NCBI GenBank assembly: GCA_019309685.1
Contig: JAFDFT010000323.1
Coordinates: forward strand, 1-7,322
Length of the DNA stretch: 7,322 nucleotides
Reading direction: 5' to 3'
Origin: Deltaproteobacteria bacterium
Lineage (GTDB): Bacteria; Desulfobacterota; Desulfobacteria; Desulfobacterales; JAABPS01
The notes under the pieces were generated by a model. It did not search any database. It was given only the letters and a program-made list of their open reading frames with translations, and had not been told where the DNA came from. Positions 5,761-7,322 of the stretch are shown here, piece by piece (the first letter of the stretch is position 1; each line of letters begins with the position of its first letter). A program made the position numbers and the translations under genes.

Positions 5761-6003
5761 TTATTGTTTGTCTTTAAATGCTAAAAACAATGCACCGCCA
5801 ATGGTTACAATAAATAGATACTGGAGAAATAGTGACTTTGCATCTATCATGCTTAAATCATTTTTCGCAGGCATGAGAATAAAGGCATAGCCGGTATTAT
5901 AGTCGCCTTCGTCTCCTTTATTTAGATGAAATGGCGGGAATAACAAAACCGCGAGAAGAATAAATGCGAAAATAAATAGTATGATTTTTTGTTTTTTGTT
6001 CAT
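5761..6003 (-). CDS. Small two-helix membrane protein, function unknown
   Basis: An 80-residue protein on the minus strand. A short basic start (MNKKQK) leads into a hydrophobic helix at about 7-24 ending in LLFPPFH. A polar middle follows, including GDEGDYNTGYAFILMPA, then IDAKSLFLQ and a second helix at about 61-76 (LFIVTIGGALFLAF) before a charged KDKQ tail. The predicted topology is two membrane passes with the roughly 35-residue loop outside. The pattern PPF...N-x-GY-x-F...ID...LxxQ...GG resembles small uncharacterised proteobacterial membrane proteins, but I do not know a function. It is real rather than a shadow frame: it has a GGAGG RBS, a promoter-like sequence upstream, sensible composition and no competing gene. 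It is convergent with the HgcAB-like gene (32 bases between stops) and divergent from der. Confidence 0.75.
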   Translation of the reverse strand: MNKKQKIILFIFAFILLAVLLFPPFHLNKGDEGDYNTGYAFILMPAKNDLSMIDAKSLFLQYLFIVTIGGALFLAFKDKQ

Positions 6004-6007
6004 AAAG

Positions 6008-6012
6008 CCTCC
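6008..6012 (-). promoter_or_regulatory. Shine-Dalgarno of the small membrane protein gene
   Basis: On the minus strand GGAGG stands four bases before the ATG at 6003-6001 (GGAGGCTTTATG). It is a strong match, and it confirms both the strand and the start. Confidence 0.7.
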
Positions 6013-6049
6013 ATTAAAATTGTTTCTTTTCTGGTGAATGAATAGACGT

Positions 6050-6078
6050 TTATTAAATAATCAATGGATTTATTGCAA
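6050..6078 (-). promoter_or_regulatory. Candidate sigma-70-type promoter for the small membrane protein gene
   Basis: Reading the minus strand, TTGCAA (6078-6073) and TAATAA (6055-6050) are 17 bases apart, with the start codon about 46 bases further on. The -10 box is an imperfect match to TATAAT. The placement directly upstream of a gene with a strong RBS supports it modestly. Confidence 0.4.
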
Positions 6079-6145
6079 GAAATAATTTGGGATACTCACA
6101 AATCAAAATGTATGGATGATTGTTTGGAATGAAAAGGCAATGTAA

Positions 6146-7322
6146 ATGAAACCGATTGTGGCAATTATAGGCCGTCCCAATGTGGGAAAATCCACATTTT
6201 TTAACCGTGTAACCAGAACCAGCGATGCCATTGTGGATAACTTTCCAGGTGTTACCAGAGATCGGCATTATGGCGACGCAAGATGGAATGACATTGAATT
6301 TACACTGGTTGATACAGGCGGCTTTTTTTATGATCAAAAGGACGACTTTGCTCAAGAGATAAAATTTCAAGTAAACCAGGCTATTGAAGACGCGGATGTT
6401 ATTATTTTTATGCTAGATGGAAAAGGAGGGATATCTCCTTTTGACAGTGATATGATTCATATGCTTCGAAGCATTGAAAAACCTGTTTTTTATGTGGTGA
6501 ATAAAATAGATGGTATTGAACAGGAATCAGCTTTATATGAATTCTATGATCTGGGTATTGAAAAATTATATCCCGTATCTGCTGAACATCGATACGGCAC
6601 AAATGATTTTCTTGATGACCTGATAGCGTCTCTTCCGGAATATCAACCAAAGCAGTCCGATAAAATGGTCCATCTTGCTGTGGTTGGCAGGCCCAATGTG
6701 GGAAAATCTTCATTAATTAACCGAATCCTCGGGGAAAAACGGCTTCTGGTCAGTGATGCCCCGGGGACCACAAGGGACGCTATTGATATCACATGCAATA
6801 TAAATGGAAATTCCTATGTTTTAATTGATACCGCCGGTATCCGGCGAAAGGGAAAGGTGTCAAAGAAACTTGAAAAATTTTCAATTATTAAAGCCTTAAG
6901 AAGCCTTGACAGGTGCGATGTGGCGCTCCTTGTTATTGATGCTTTTGAAGGTGTTACGGATCAGGATATCAATGTTGCAGGATACGCGTATGAAAGGGGT
7001 TGCGGGTGTATTTTTCTTCTGAACAAATGGGACGTTGTTGAGAAGGATGAGAAAACTGTAAAAAAGCATATAGAGCAGTTGAGAATGGCTGCAAAATTTT
7101 TAAGTTTTGCTCCAGTATTGACGATTTCGGCACTTACCGGCCAGAGAGTGTTAAAGATATTTACTCTGGTGAAAGATGTTTACAAACAATATGGAACTCG
7201 TATTGGAACAGGGCCATTAAATAAAATTCTGGAGGATGCTCTTAGAAAAAATGAGCCTTCCTTGCATAAAGGAAAACGGCTGAAATTTTACTATATGACC
7301 CAGACCGGGGCGAAACCGCCAA
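6146..7322 (+). CDS. der: Ribosome-assembly GTPase Der (EngA), 3' end outside window
   Basis: The frame runs open for 392 codons from ATG 6146 to the window end, against about 440-490 residues for complete Der, so perhaps 50-90 residues are missing. Two tandem GTPase domains are clear. The first has GRPNVGKS at 9-16, GVTRDR, DTGG, NKID and SAEH. The second has GRPNVGKS at 181-188, APGTTRD, DTAG, NKWD and SAL. The last visible residues (LKFYYMTQTGAKPP) belong to the C-terminal KH-like domain that contacts rRNA. Der is an essential factor in 50S subunit maturation, and this double-GTPase layout is unique to it. AAAAGG (6132-6137) is a suitable RBS eight bases before the ATG. The gene diverges from the small membrane protein gene across a 142-bp gap, in which I found no convincing plus-strand promoter. 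It appears to be ordinary core-genome sequence flanking the accessory operons. Confidence 0.97.
   Translation, partial: MKPIVAIIGRPNVGKSTFFNRVTRTSDAIVDNFPGVTRDRHYGDARWNDIEFTLVDTGGFFYDQKDDFAQEIKFQVNQAIEDADVIIFMLDGKGGISPFDSDMIHMLRSIEKPVFYVVNKIDGIEQESALYEFYDLGIEKLYPVSAEHRYGTNDFLDDLIASLPEYQPKQSDKMVHLAVVGRPNVGKSSLINRILGEKRLLVSDAPGTTRDAIDITCNINGNSYVLIDTAGIRRKGKVSKKLEKFSIIKALRSLDRCDVALLVIDAFEGVTDQDINVAGYAYERGCGCIFLLNKWDVVEKDEKTVKKHIEQLRMAAKFLSFAPVLTISALTGQRVLKIFTLVKDVYKQYGTRIGTGPLNKILEDALRKNEPSLHKGKRLKFYYMTQTGAKPP

Noticed and set aside
5750..5764. ATAAC-AAAAA-GTTAT inverted repeat between the convergent genes, considered as a terminator
   Set aside because: The stem is only five A/T-rich pairs, with a poly-A loop and no clear U-tract; too weak to call.
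6053..6713. Two minus-strand frames (6053-6370 and 6408-6713)
   Set aside because: The second and most of the first overlap the Der GTPase coding sequence; their translations lack recognisable domains, so they are antisense shadows.

Overview
The window (7,322 bp, AT-rich by eye) looks like bacterial chromosomal DNA, most likely from an anaerobic, mesophilic deltaproteobacterium (Desulfobacterota, Desulfobacterales-like). This rests on the style of the Der GTPase, a fused HgcA/HgcB-like corrinoid-ferredoxin protein of a kind found mainly in strict anaerobes, and a radical SAM/SPASM peptide-modification cassette. The assignment is an inference from protein character; no marker search was possible.

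Layout. (1) Positions 1-3613, plus strand: a tightly packed operon with the parts of a ribosomally made, modified peptide (RiPP) system. In order these are the tail of a PqqD-like peptide-recognition protein, a radical SAM/SPASM enzyme, a 58-residue Cys-containing peptide that I read as the precursor (1248-1424), an HPr-kinase-related P-loop protein, a signal-peptidase-like S24/S26 protease and a SAM-dependent methyltransferase. The last three genes are joined by start/stop overlaps. (2) Positions 3614-4041: a 428-bp AT-rich stretch with no convincing gene, a pair of short direct repeats and one promoter-like sequence. (3) Positions 4042-5728: a two-gene operon of a class I methyltransferase (CpaM-like) and a fused HgcA/HgcB-like membrane corrinoid/ferredoxin protein. 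(4) Positions 5761-6003, minus strand: a small two-helix membrane protein with its own RBS and promoter-like sequence. (5) Positions 6146-7322, plus strand: der (engA), a housekeeping ribosome-assembly GTPase cut by the window end.

How the genes work together. In the first operon the PqqD-like protein would bind the precursor's leader (YxxP-type motif YHKPKL) and present it to the radical SAM enzyme. That enzyme would install a radical-chemistry modification in the Cys/Gly/Pro-rich C-terminal part. The kinase-like protein, the methyltransferase and the Ser/His protease could add further modifications and remove the leader after CKTGG. The set resembles the SynChlorMet (Scm) cassettes described from Syntrophobacter, Chlorobium, Methanocella and NaphS2, but the upstream part is outside the window, so a second radical SAM enzyme or an exporter cannot be checked. 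In the second operon, CpaM and the HgcAB-like fusion probably form a corrinoid-dependent methyl-transfer module. The fusion keeps the cap-helix Cys (NVWCAA) and both [4Fe-4S] motifs, but lacks the usual GK after the cap motif and the extra Cys residues of true HgcB, so mercury methylation should not be assumed. The CpaM reading frame carries family-like sequence upstream of its first ATG with no usable start codon, which suggests a damaged or rearranged 5' end.
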